A stretch of 64,000 nucleotides of DNA, from positions 186,001 through 250,000 of the forward strand of contig NZ_JAKZBV010000001.1 in NCBI RefSeq assembly GCF_022539255.1, in the 5' to 3' direction. The notes below the pieces were generated by a model. That model did no database searches and had not been told where the DNA came from. It saw only the letters and a program-made list of their open reading frames with translations. The DNA is from Sinomonas terrae (lineage in GTDB: Bacteria; Actinomycetota; Actinomycetes; Actinomycetales; Micrococcaceae). Shown here in pieces: positions 33,264-41,617 of the stretch (positions are counted from its first letter, which is position 1; the number at the start of each line of letters is the position of its first letter). A program made the translations under genes and the position numbers.

Positions 33264-34601
33264 TCAGACGCCTGCCAGGCGCCCGGCCTCGTACTGGTTC
33301 GCTGGACGCGGCAGCCCGTAGTGCTCCCGGAGCGTGCTGCCGGTGTACTCCTCCCGGAACAGGCCGCGGGCCTGGAGCAGCGGCACCACGTGGTCCACGA
33401 ACTCCTCGAGCCCGGACGGCAGAGCGGCAGCCATGATGTTGAACCCGTCGGCTGCCCCGCCCAAGAACCAGGACTCGATCTCATCCGCGACCTGCTCGGG
33501 CGTGCCCGCCAATGTCCGATGCCCGCGGCCCCCGCCGAGACGCCCGATGAGCTCGCGCACGGTGAGCCGCTCGCGCCGAGCGAGCGCGACGATGAGCGTG
33601 TACCGGCTCTTCGCACCCTCGATCTCGTCCTCGTCCGGCAGGTCGGCAGGAAGCTCCCGGTCGAGCGGCAGGTCCTCCGGGGCAACGCGCAGGGTCTTCG
33701 CTAGCTCATTCCGCGCGTACTCAGGACGGATGAGCTCGTCGAGTTCGCGCTCGCGCCGCAGCGCCTCGGCCACTGTCCCGCCAAGCACTGGCACGATCCC
33801 GGGCAGGATCTTGATGCCCTCCGGATTGCGGCCGACGACTGCGGTTCGCACCTTGAGGTCGTTGTAGAACGCCTGTGCTTCTTCGAGGGTCTGCTGGGCG
33901 GTGAACACTGCCTCGGCGTACCACGCGGCCAGGACCTTCCCGTCCTCGGACGAGCCCGCCTGGACGATCACGGGCCGGCCTTGCGGGGAGCGGGGCACGT
34001 CGAGCGGTCCGCGCACCGAGAAGTGCTCTCCCGCGTGGTCGACGGCCCGCACCCGCTCCGCGTCCGCCCAGACGCCGGCCGCCTTGTCGGCCAGGACGGC
34101 GTCGTCGTCCCATGAATCCCACAGCTTGAAGGCGACTTCGAGGAACTCGGCTGCGCGTTCGTATCTCGCACGGTGCAGGGGCTGGTCCTCGAGACCGAAG
34201 TTTCGCGCGGCGTCTGCCCCCGCCGTTGTCACGACGTTCCAGCCCGCGCGGCCACCGGAAAGGTGGTCGATCGAGGCGAACCGCCGCGCGAGGTTGTACG
34301 GCGAGTTGTAGCTCGTCGAGGCGGTCGCAATCAGCCCGATCTGCTCCGTCGCCGCTGCGAGGGCGGCGAGCAGCACGGTGGGTTCGACAGCCCCCACGGG
34401 CCGTCGGCCAACGGAACCGAACAGGACGGGTGAGTCGGCGAAGAAGACGGAATCGAACTTGCCGCGCTCCGCGGTCTGAGCCAGCCGCGTGAAGTGGGCG
34501 AGGCTCGTTCCGGCGTGTGGATCGCTTTCGGGCAGCCGCCACGACGCCTCGTGGTGGCCTGTGCTCATGAGGAACGCATTGAGATGCAGCTTCTTCGCCA
34601 C
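33264..34601 (-). CDS. LLM-class flavin monooxygenase (NtaA/SnaA/DszA type)
   Basis: A 445-residue FMN-dependent monooxygenase. It shows HLNAFLMSTGHHEASWR, KFDSVFFADSPVLFG, ATASTSYNSPYNLARRFASI, GWNVVTT and RPVIVQAGSSEDG, all typical of this two-component subclass. GTG 34601 lies two bases after the dioxygenase stop; the frame is open above it but that is overlap. It is the last gene of an organosulfur operon and probably cleaves a sulfonate or sulfone using FMNH2 from a separate reductase. No reductase gene is near. Confidence 0.88.
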   Translation of the reverse strand: MAKKLHLNAFLMSTGHHEASWRLPESDPHAGTSLAHFTRLAQTAERGKFDSVFFADSPVLFGSVGRRPVGAVEPTVLLAALAAATEQIGLIATASTSYNSPYNLARRFASIDHLSGGRAGWNVVTTAGADAARNFGLEDQPLHRARYERAAEFLEVAFKLWDSWDDDAVLADKAAGVWADAERVRAVDHAGEHFSVRGPLDVPRSPQGRPVIVQAGSSEDGKVLAAWYAEAVFTAQQTLEEAQAFYNDLKVRTAVVGRNPEGIKILPGIVPVLGGTVAEALRRERELDELIRPEYARNELAKTLRVAPEDLPLDRELPADLPDEDEIEGAKSRYTLIVALARRERLTVRELIGRLGGGRGHRTLAGTPEQVADEIESWFLGGAADGFNIMAAALPSGLEEFVDHVVPLLQARGLFREEYTGSTLREHYGLPRPANQYEAGRLAGV

Positions 34602-34603
34602 GG

Positions 34604-35557
34604 TCAACCACCCGTCCCGACGGAGGCAACCTCGGACCCGACGGCGACAATCTGGGAGTAGTGCGAGGAATCGCCCTCGATGGCCTGGCTCTGGGTCCCC
34701 TCCACCCCTCTGGGAATGTCTCCGGCGACGGTCACTCGATTGAGCTTGCGCGGCTGGTCGTCGTAGTTGGACGGCGCATAGTGCTGAGTGATCCGGTTGT
34801 CGAAGAGGACGAGCTGGTTCGGCTCCCAGCTCACGCGCACCACGTTCTCGGGCCGCGTGATGTAGGCCTGCAGGAGGCGCAGGATGTCCCTCGATTCCGT
34901 GTTGGAGAGCCCCACTATCCGCAGCCGCTGGGCGAAGCCGCCGATGAACAGGCCTCGCTCGCCGGTCAGGGGATGCACGCGGACCACGGGGTGCGCGGTC
35001 TGGTACTTGACGCGTGTGAAGACCTTGCGGCGCTCCTCGGCCCCCGCGTGCTCGAGGTTCTTCGGCACGGCGTAGTCGTAGTCGTTGGTGTGGATGGCCC
35101 AGAGGGTGTCGGCGAAGTTCCGCAGCTCGGTGGGAAGGTCCTGGTAGGCGCCGGCGGAGGAGGCGATGAGCGTCTCGCCGCCGTACGCGGGCACGATAAC
35201 GCTCCGCAAGGTCGAGGCCTGCGGCGGGTTCAGCACAAACGTGACATCGGTGTGCCATGTGTTGGCCGAGCCGTCCTCGCTGTCGACGGGCAGCACGTTC
35301 TCGGCGCCGTCGACGGAGGCAACCGTCGGGTGTGCCTTGGTGAGCGGACCGAATCGCGAGGCGAAGCGGACCTGCTCCTCGTCCGTGCGGATGTTGGCCT
35401 CGCGGAACACGAGGGCCTTGTGCTGGTTGAGGGCATGGCGGATCTGGGCGACTACCTCGTCCGGGAGGTCCTGGCTGAGGTCGAGACCCCGGATTTCCGC
35501 TCCGATGCGTGAGCCGAGCTTGGTGAATTCGAGCTGAGTTTCAAGGGCGGTGGTCAT
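34604..35557 (-). CDS. TauD-family Fe(II)/2-oxoglutarate dioxygenase
   Basis: A 317-residue dioxygenase of the taurine/alkylsulfonate type that oxidises a sulfonate or sulfate ester and releases sulfite or sulfate. The iron-binding HxD is in NTWHTDVTF, the distal His in NRITQHYAPSNY and the 2-oxoglutarate-binding Arg in RKLNRVTVAG. ATG 35557 is followed at once by family-like sequence; extra codons upstream to 35638 look random. It follows the ABC transporter genes and precedes the monooxygenase. Confidence 0.9.
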   Translation of the reverse strand: MTTALETQLEFTKLGSRIGAEIRGLDLSQDLPDEVVAQIRHALNQHKALVFREANIRTDEEQVRFASRFGPLTKAHPTVASVDGAENVLPVDSEDGSANTWHTDVTFVLNPPQASTLRSVIVPAYGGETLIASSAGAYQDLPTELRNFADTLWAIHTNDYDYAVPKNLEHAGAEERRKVFTRVKYQTAHPVVRVHPLTGERGLFIGGFAQRLRIVGLSNTESRDILRLLQAYITRPENVVRVSWEPNQLVLFDNRITQHYAPSNYDDQPRKLNRVTVAGDIPRGVEGTQSQAIEGDSSHYSQIVAVGSEVASVGTGG

Positions 35558-35588
35558 TGTTGGATTCCTTTTGGTTGGTTCCGATGAG

Positions 35589-36473
35589 TTAGCTGCGGGT
35601 CTCGACGCGCCACTTCGAGAAGTGGCGTTCGAGGGCAACGAGGAGGGAATTCACGGCGAGCCCGAGGAGCGAGACCGTGAGGATTCCGGCGTACATGTCG
35701 GGGATGAGGAAGCTCGACTGCGCATTGATGATCAGGTAGCCGAGCCCGGCCTTCGCCCCGACCATCTCGGCGGCGATGAGCACGAGAATCGAGGCGGTTC
35801 CCGCCATCCGGATGCCCGTGAAGATCGTGGGGACAGCCGAGGGCAGGATCACCTTGCGAAACAGGGCGAGGCTCGAGAGCCCGAGCGAGCGGGCCGCCCG
35901 GACGAGCAGTGGGTCTACCGTGCGGACCCCCGCGATCGTATTGAGCAGAACGGGGAAGAACGCGGCGTACGCGACAATCGTGATCTTCGATTCCTCGCCG
36001 ATGCCCAGCAGGAGCGTGAACACCGGCAGGAGTGCGAGAGCCGCGGTGTTGCGGAACACCTCGAGCAGGGGCGTGATGAAGGTGTTGAGCGGGCGATACC
36101 ACGTGATCAGCAGGCCGGCTGCGACTCCGAGGACGACGGCGACGCCGAACCCTGCGATCGAGCGCGTCAGGCTCGCCCCGATGTGGTTTTCGAGCGCTCC
36201 GGTTGCGAGGAGACGCCAAGTTGCCGTGAGGACCTCATGCAGCGGCGGGAGGAAGACGCGGGTCGACGGCGGCGCGAACCACTGCGGCCCGATCTCCCAC
36301 AAGAGTAGGAAGGCGACGATTGCCGCGGACTTCCAGACGGCGGTTCGGACGACGGCGAGCAGTCGCCTAGTGAGGCGGCGTGTGGGCGCGGCTTGGCTCG
36401 CCGTCATGGGGCCTTCGGTTGCGTCGGCCCCGGAATTGGCCTTGGCCTGGATCGGAGCGGTGAGGGTGCTCAT
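35589..36473 (-). CDS. ABC transporter permease, sulfonate type (SsuC-like)
   Basis: A 294-residue inner-membrane protein with six helices after a 45-residue polar N-terminus. The EAA coupling loop reads VDPLLVRAARSLGLSSLALF followed by KVILPSAVPTIFTGIR. GLGYLIINAQSSF near the end is typical of SsuC/TauC. It overlaps the ATPase gene by one base. The substrate, by gene context, is an aliphatic sulfonate or related organosulfur compound. Confidence 0.9.
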   Translation of the reverse strand: MSTLTAPIQAKANSGADATEGPMTASQAAPTRRLTRRLLAVVRTAVWKSAAIVAFLLLWEIGPQWFAPPSTRVFLPPLHEVLTATWRLLATGALENHIGASLTRSIAGFGVAVVLGVAAGLLITWYRPLNTFITPLLEVFRNTAALALLPVFTLLLGIGEESKITIVAYAAFFPVLLNTIAGVRTVDPLLVRAARSLGLSSLALFRKVILPSAVPTIFTGIRMAGTASILVLIAAEMVGAKAGLGYLIINAQSSFLIPDMYAGILTVSLLGLAVNSLLVALERHFSKWRVETRS

Positions 36474-37273
36474 CAGGCGGGAATCCTTTCTGCGGTGGCC
36501 CGGCGCACCTCGTCATGGAGGAGGTTCCAGACCCTGTGCCGGTAGTCGACGAAGGCGGGATCCGAGCGGATGTCCGCCTCGTCGTCGTGCGCGGGAAGGT
36601 GGATGTCCACGATCGCCTTGAGGCGACCTGGGCGGGAGCTCAGGACCGCGACCCGCTGCCCGAGGTAGACCGCCTCCTCGATGCCGTGCGTGATGAACAC
36701 GATCGTCTTGCCAGTGGCGCGCCAGATCCTGAGCAGTTCGCCCTGGAGCTGTTCGCGGGTCTGGGCGTCGAGGGCCGCGAAGGGCTCGTCCATGAGGAGG
36801 ATCTCGGGTTCGTAGGCGAGGCTCCGGGCGATCGCGACGCGCTGCTTCATCCCGCCGGAGAGCTCGTGCGGGTAGCGGTCCTCGATGCCAGCGAGGCCCA
36901 CGAGTTCGAGGTGCTGGCTCGCCTTTTCGGCACGCTCGCGTTTGCTCAGTCCCGTTCCTTCGAGTCCGATCGAGACGTTCTGGGACGCTGTGCGCCAGGG
37001 GAAGAGCGCATATTGCTGGAACACGACTGCGCGGTCGGGGCCTGGGCCGGTGACGGGTTTGCCGTTGACGAGGACTTGCCCTGACGTCGGCCGGGTGAGG
37101 CCGGCGAGCAGGTCCAGGAGGGTGGTCTTGCCCGAGCCGCTCGGCCCGACGAGGGTCAGGAATTCACCGGCGCGGACGTCGAGCGTGACGTTGTCGAGTG
37201 CCGTGAAGCGCCCGGCTCCGCCACGCACTTGGAAATGCTGGCTGACGTCGCGGAGACTGATCTTCGGCGTCAT
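36473..37273 (-). CDS. ABC transporter ATPase, sulfonate type (SsuB-like)
   Basis: A 266-residue ATPase of the nitrate/sulfonate/taurine family. Walker A GPSGSGKTT, Q-loop VVFQQYALFPWRT, signature HELSGGMKQRVAIARSLA, Walker B EILLMDEPFAALDA and H-loop FITHGIEEA are all intact. Order on the minus strand is binding protein, ATPase, permease. Its start overlaps the stop of the binding-protein gene by four bases, so the three are translated together. Confidence 0.93.
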   Translation of the reverse strand: MTPKISLRDVSQHFQVRGGAGRFTALDNVTLDVRAGEFLTLVGPSGSGKTTLLDLLAGLTRPTSGQVLVNGKPVTGPGPDRAVVFQQYALFPWRTASQNVSIGLEGTGLSKRERAEKASQHLELVGLAGIEDRYPHELSGGMKQRVAIARSLAYEPEILLMDEPFAALDAQTREQLQGELLRIWRATGKTIVFITHGIEEAVYLGQRVAVLSSRPGRLKAIVDIHLPAHDDEADIRSDPAFVDYRHRVWNLLHDEVRRATAERIPA

Positions 37274-38319
37274 GCGTCATCCTTCGAGGCCGTGGCCTGC
37301 GTTGTTGGCGCAGAGTTTGCAAGGCCATTGAATTGGTTCGTGTAGTACTTGGAAGGATCGACCGGGCTGTTCAAGATTCCCGTTTCGTTGAGCCATTTCT
37401 GCCAACGGGTGAAATCGGCATCCGTGATGATTCCGGCATGAGGCACCCCGACGCTCTTCCAGTACTGGAGGCTCTTGGTGCTTTCGCCGCGATTGCGCTT
37501 TTCGATGATCTGCGTGAATCGCTGGATCACCTGATCGCGTGGAGTCGTACGCTCCCACTCGATCGCCTTCGCGACGCCGGTGGTGAACGTGCGCACCGTA
37601 TCCGGATTCTGGGCGATGAAATCGTTGCGGAAGACGTATTGACCCCCTGCGAACGTTCCGAAGAGGCCGTAGTCGCTGAACAGGGATCGGAGGCCGCCGG
37701 CCGCGACTGCGTTGTCCTGCAGCACGCCGCTCAGCGAGCCGACGTCAACTTGGCCGCGGCGCACGGCTTCTTCGGTGTCGTTCGGCGGGAGCACGACGGG
37801 CTGGACCTGCTTGATTTCGTCCGGTGTGAGGCCGTTCTTCTCAAGCCACGTGTCGGTGACCGCCTCGGAATGGGCGCCGAGGGTGTTGACCGCCACCTTC
37901 TTCCCGATGAGGTCCCGGGCGGTGTGGATCGGGCTGTCGTTCTTGACGTAGAAGCCGGTGAAGGTCTTCGCGTCCTCGCCGTAGTAGTTCACGACTGCCT
38001 TGACCGGCGCTCCGGCCTCGACGAGTTTGACGACCGCTCCCGCGAACGCGCCGCCGAAATCAGTCTGGCCTGTCGCCGCAGACTGGATATCTTGCGGACC
38101 ACTCGTCGTATTGCCGACCCATTTGAGTTTGACGTTGCCGAGGTATCCGAGGTCTTCGGCGAGTTCGGGAAGGGTTACGTTATTCGCCGAGCCTTGGTAT
38201 CGGAGTTCGGTGACTTCCGAGCCGGGGCTCGTGGCGGCCGCGGAACTCGAGCAACCGGAGGCCGCCACGGCGATGACGACGGCGGCTGCCGCACTCGCAA
38301 TCGACGCAATTACTTTCAT
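37270..38319 (-). CDS. Sulfonate-type substrate-binding lipoprotein (SsuA-like)
   Basis: A 349-residue lipoprotein with a signal peptide ending in the lipobox ASGC (Cys23). The binding domain is of the NMT1/SsuA type: LRYQGSANNVTLPELAEDLG, TGQTDFGGAFAGAVVKL and the conserved DLIGKKVAVNTLGAHSE. AAGGAGACAG precedes ATG 38319. It begins the organosulfur operon. A palindrome lies just upstream. Confidence 0.88.
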   Translation of the reverse strand: MKVIASIASAAAAVVIAVAASGCSSSAAATSPGSEVTELRYQGSANNVTLPELAEDLGYLGNVKLKWVGNTTSGPQDIQSAATGQTDFGGAFAGAVVKLVEAGAPVKAVVNYYGEDAKTFTGFYVKNDSPIHTARDLIGKKVAVNTLGAHSEAVTDTWLEKNGLTPDEIKQVQPVVLPPNDTEEAVRRGQVDVGSLSGVLQDNAVAAGGLRSLFSDYGLFGTFAGGQYVFRNDFIAQNPDTVRTFTTGVAKAIEWERTTPRDQVIQRFTQIIEKRNRGESTKSLQYWKSVGVPHAGIITDADFTRWQKWLNETGILNSPVDPSKYYTNQFNGLANSAPTTQATASKDDA

Positions 38320-38759
38320 GGCTGTCTCCTTGACGTTGTCTGCCTCGCCGAGAATTCGGTGAATTCTTCCGGTGGGTCTATCTAAGCCGCCGGTTTATGG
38401 AGACTGAAGGGCGAGAGTCAAGAAGAGAAACAGCGGAACACGGGGAAATATATGACCTTGGATTGCGACGTGATTAATTCGGCGTCATGCAGCCTCCACT
38501 CGGGGTCAGGGCGCACGGCACGGAGTTTCCACTGAGGCTGTCGCCCGTCGCAGCACGCAGAGTCCGTCGTTCCACCACCTAGTCGGAAACGAGGATCGGC
38601 AGGATTGCGATGAGTCCAGCACGGTTCTTCGGCGATCGCTGATCTCTGTGGAGCGAGAGCGTGGGACGCTCGTGGCGGTCGGGCCAACTCGACCGGTCCG
38701 GGGCCAGAGGTGTGATGTTCCTGCGTCTCTTGGGGCCCACATCGAGGAGAGGGCTGAGT
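38320..38759. promoter_or_regulatory. Upstream region of the organosulfur operon
   Basis: This 440-base gap holds a perfect inverted repeat AGAATTC-GGT-GAATTCT (38351-38367). Upstream of it on the minus strand is a promoter-like pair: TTGACT (38421-38416), then CATAAA or ATAAAC after 16-17 bases. The palindrome lies between the promoter and the ssuA start and could be the operator of a sulfur-source repressor. The rest (about 38430-38740) shows no convincing gene on either strand. Confidence 0.5.
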
Positions 38760-39251
38760 GTGATCGAATCTGGCGGAATGAGATCGACGACCTTCCGTCG
38801 TAGAACGCCTCGCTGGGTGCGGATTGTCGGCCTGGCCATTGTTTGCGTGGAGGTCTCGATTGGTGCTCCGGTGGCGATCTCCGCCGGTTTCGCTCCTCCT
38901 CTCCTATTCATCGGTAGCGCAGTTCTGCTCGGGCTCCTGGCAGCGGTGGCGGTCAGCATGGCGACAATCTCGTTAGACGTAGATGAGCATGCGATTACCG
39001 TCCGCTTCTGGCCTATCTACCGCAAAGTGATCGCAGTGAGCGACGTGATCTCCGCAACTCTCGTTGAGCGTGCCTCGGTTGCTGAGTTTGGGGGCGTTGG
39101 GCTTCGGATGATGCCGCGGCGCGGAGTGGCACTCCTATGGGGAGGCTCGCCAGCAGTCCAACTCACTCTCCGGGACGGGCAGAGGTTCGTTGTGGAGTTG
39201 GATGAGGCTCCTGCTGCGGTTGCTCGCCTTTCGCTTGGTGGTCCCGCTTAG
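38760..39251 (+). CDS. Two-helix membrane protein with PH-like domain, unknown function
   Basis: A 163-residue protein. After a basic N-terminus come two membrane helices (VRIVGLAIVCVEVSIGAPV and PLLFIGSAVLLGLLAAVAVS). A beta-rich soluble part follows (ISLDVDEHAITVRFWPIYRK, then GVALLWGGSPAVQLTLRDG), resembling bacterial PH/DUF3093-type domains. GTG 38760 has a GAGGAGAG site; ATG 38778 and ATG 38715 are possible alternatives. It overlaps the 3' end of the convergent LysR gene by four bases. Function unknown. Confidence 0.65.
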   Translation: MIESGGMRSTTFRRRTPRWVRIVGLAIVCVEVSIGAPVAISAGFAPPLLFIGSAVLLGLLAAVAVSMATISLDVDEHAITVRFWPIYRKVIAVSDVISATLVERASVAEFGGVGLRMMPRRGVALLWGGSPAVQLTLRDGQRFVVELDEAPAAVARLSLGGPA

Positions 39252-40189
39252 CTGGGTCTTTCGGCGTTCCAGCTCACTGAGGGCCACGTTCCATTGGTCG
39301 CGGCTCGATGCAAGAGGTGCATGAGCGCAGCCGCGACAGCTTCGGCGGCTGGCGTCGGGCGTGCTGTGCGAGGTGTGGCAAGGACGAGGTCCCGCGCGGC
39401 TGCCGGATCGTGTAACGGGGCTATCGAGAGCGAGTGGGATGTCAGTTCGTCCATGAGGCAGACCGCTGGCAGGACCGTCCATCCATGGCCGGCGGCCACG
39501 AGCTGTTTGAGGACCCGGGCCGAATTGGTCTGAACCCCGATCTGCGGTTCTGTGGCCGCGCGCGCTGCGGCCTCATCCACCAAGGTCCGCAGAGCGTTAC
39601 CGCGGGTGGGCAGGACAAGTGGATGGGCCGCCACCTCCGAGAACCGGATGGGTTCCTCGGGCTTGAGACCCGCTTCTCGGGGTGCCACGGCCCACAGCTT
39701 CTCGCGGGCCACCGGATAGACGGTGATGGCGGAGGGGTCAGAAACGCCGAACAAGAGTGCCACGTCGAGTTCCCCGTCGTACAGCCAGCGGCGCAGGTGG
39801 CCCGCGAAGGCAGTGAAGACATGCAACTCGATGTCGGGGTGCGTGTGGGCCATCGCAGCGACGAGGGGTTCGGCGACGAGGTCGGTGACGCTGTCCAGTA
39901 GGCCAACGTTGACGATGCCGCGCACGACCCCAGGGTCTGCTCTGACTGCCGCCCGCCCACGCTCGAGCTCGGCGACCGCCCGCCGGGCATGCTCGACCAG
40001 CAGCTCGCCAGCTTCCGTCACGATCATCCCGTTCCGGCTGCGTTCGAACAGGGAGACACCGAGTTCGGATTCGAGCGCCCTGATCTGGCGCGTGACGGCA
40101 GGCTGCACGAGATGCAGCACTTGGGCTGCTCGGGTGACGCTGCCCGTTTCAGCGACGGCCAGGAGCGCGTTGAGCTGTTTGATGTCCAT
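39248..40189 (-). CDS. LysR-family transcriptional regulator
   Basis: A 313-residue LysR regulator. The winged helix at residues 1-60 reads IKQLNALLAVAETGSVTRAA, then LVQPAVTRQIRALESELGVS and LFERSRNGMIVTEAG. The effector domain shows VNVGLLDSVTDLVAEPLVAA. It is divergent to the RraA-like gene pair and transporter, which it most likely activates in response to the transported acid or an intermediate. Confidence 0.93.
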   Translation of the reverse strand: MDIKQLNALLAVAETGSVTRAAQVLHLVQPAVTRQIRALESELGVSLFERSRNGMIVTEAGELLVEHARRAVAELERGRAAVRADPGVVRGIVNVGLLDSVTDLVAEPLVAAMAHTHPDIELHVFTAFAGHLRRWLYDGELDVALLFGVSDPSAITVYPVAREKLWAVAPREAGLKPEEPIRFSEVAAHPLVLPTRGNALRTLVDEAAARAATEPQIGVQTNSARVLKQLVAAGHGWTVLPAVCLMDELTSHSLSIAPLHDPAAARDLVLATPRTARPTPAAEAVAAALMHLLHRAATNGTWPSVSWNAERPS

Positions 40190-40290
40190 TGATCCTCGCC
40201 GTTCTCCGCCTCTGGCCCCTGCGGCCGGTATCCAATCGATGCATCATTCCATCACATATTGGCATTCGACCTGTCCTCAGTTAACAGAAG
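40190..40290. promoter_or_regulatory. Divergent LysR / rraA-like promoter region
   Basis: A 101-base AT-richer spacer between divergent genes. ATGCAT (about 40239) and ATTGGCAT (about 40258) form an imperfect inverted repeat that could be a LysR-binding site (T-N11-A type). No clear -35/-10 pair is seen. Confidence 0.35.
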
Positions 40291-40995
40291 ATGATGGTAG
40301 CTATGACTTACATCACTGAGGAGCGAACCGCCTCGGGCGAGGATGCACTCGTCGGGCGGCTGCAGGCGCTCCCCACCGCAGCGGTCTCGGACGCAATGGA
40401 CGCTTTAGGCGTTGCCGGCCAGATTCTGGGAGTCGCGCGGCGAACTGCATCCGGGGCCGTCGCGGGCCGCGCATTCACTGTCAGATATGAGCCGGTCGAC
40501 GAACAGGGAGGAACGGTCGGGGACTTCCTCGACGATGTTCCTGCCGGCCACGTGGTGGTGATCGAGAACGCGGCTCGGCTGGACTGCACGGTGTGGGGTG
40601 GGATCATGAGCCGGGTCGCGGCGGCGCGAGGTGTTTCTGGCACGGTGGTCTATGGCGCATGTCGGGATCTCGCGGCGTCCGAGGAGGCCGGTTACCCTCT
40701 CTGGTCGGCCGCGGTCTTCATGAGGACCGGCAAGGATCGCGTGCGCTGCGCTGAGGTCCAGGGCCGGGTGCAGGTTGCGGGGATCGGAGTCGACCCGGGC
40801 GACTACGTGCTCGCCGATGCCGATGGTGTGCTGGTCGTACCGGCGAACAGAGTCGACGAGGTTCTGGCGCTCGCGGAACAGATAGAGAGGACCGAGACGG
40901 CGATCGCGGAAGCGGCCATCGAAGGCGGGTCACTGGTGGGTGCACGCAGAGCCTTCGGCTACCACGCCCTGCAGAGCCCGAGGGACGGCCGGTGA
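40291..40995 (+). CDS. RraA-family protein (aldolase/decarboxylase type), first copy
   Basis: A 234-residue protein of the RraA/HMG-aldolase family. These bind a divalent metal and cleave 4-hydroxy-4-methyl-2-oxoglutarate or decarboxylate oxaloacetate; some only regulate RNase E. The active-site pattern G-x(~20)-R-D is seen as WGGIMSRVAAARGVSGTVVY followed by GACRD. ALPTAAVSDAMDALGVAG starts the fold. ATG 40291, 40294 or 40303 could be the start. It is coupled to a second copy by GTGA overlap. In this catabolic setting an aldolase role is likelier than RNase control. Confidence 0.82.
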   Translation: MMVAMTYITEERTASGEDALVGRLQALPTAAVSDAMDALGVAGQILGVARRTASGAVAGRAFTVRYEPVDEQGGTVGDFLDDVPAGHVVVIENAARLDCTVWGGIMSRVAAARGVSGTVVYGACRDLAASEEAGYPLWSAAVFMRTGKDRVRCAEVQGRVQVAGIGVDPGDYVLADADGVLVVPANRVDEVLALAEQIERTETAIAEAAIEGGSLVGARRAFGYHALQSPRDGR

Positions 40996-41603
40996 GCGCG
41001 CTTGCAACGGCGCACACAAGCGCCACCTTGCTGGAAGCGTCCAAACTCAACGTGGCGCTCGACCCCGGAATCCGAGCACTCTGGCGAGGTGCTCGTCTGG
41101 CCGGTCCTGCGTTTCCCGTCCAAGGAGTGGGGGGAGACAATCTCGCCCTGCACAACGCCGTCCTCGCGGCGCCCCCCGGAAGCATCTTGGTAGCGGACGT
41201 CGGCGGGCAGGACTTCGGGCACTGGGGCGAGATCCTCGCTGTCGCAGCGATGTCCCGTGGCATCGGCGGCCTCGTCATCGACGGCGCCGTGAGAGACAGC
41301 GTCGAGCAGGAGGCCCTCGGCTTCCCGGTCTTCTCCCGCGGCACCGCCATCCGTGGAACGGCGAAGTCCTTCCCTGGCTGGATCGGGCGGCCGGTGCGGG
41401 TTGGCGGGGTGCTCATCCGCCCCGGCGACCTCGTCGTCGGAGATGCCGACGGCGTCCTCAGCCTTCCGTCTGCCCAGGCGGCCGAAATCCTCGAGCGCGC
41501 CGACGAGCGTGTGCGCCAGGAGGAATCCATCATCGCGGCGCTCCGCAACGGAGCGACAACCATCGACCTCTACGGACTCGACCCTACAGGTCGGCAATCA
41601 TGA
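40992..41603 (+). CDS. RraA-family protein, second copy
   Basis: A 203-residue paralogue or partner of the preceding gene, differing much in sequence. It has GDNLALHNAVLAAPPGSILV, and the metal/substrate pattern WGEILAVAAMSRGIGGLVID with GAVRD. The C-terminus holds IRPGDLVVGDADGVLSLP. GTG 40992 overlaps the first copy. The two might form a hetero-oligomer or act on different keto acids. The substrate is not known. Confidence 0.82.
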   Translation: MSALATAHTSATLLEASKLNVALDPGIRALWRGARLAGPAFPVQGVGGDNLALHNAVLAAPPGSILVADVGGQDFGHWGEILAVAAMSRGIGGLVIDGAVRDSVEQEALGFPVFSRGTAIRGTAKSFPGWIGRPVRVGGVLIRPGDLVVGDADGVLSLPSAQAAEILERADERVRQEESIIAALRNGATTIDLYGLDPTGRQS

Positions 41604-41617
41604 GAAGGGAAACACCC

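Noticed and set aside
38418..38687. Minus-strand open frames between the organosulfur operon and the PH-like gene
   Set aside because: No ribosome-binding site, no recognisable domain, and composition typical of shadow frames; they also overlap the predicted promoter.
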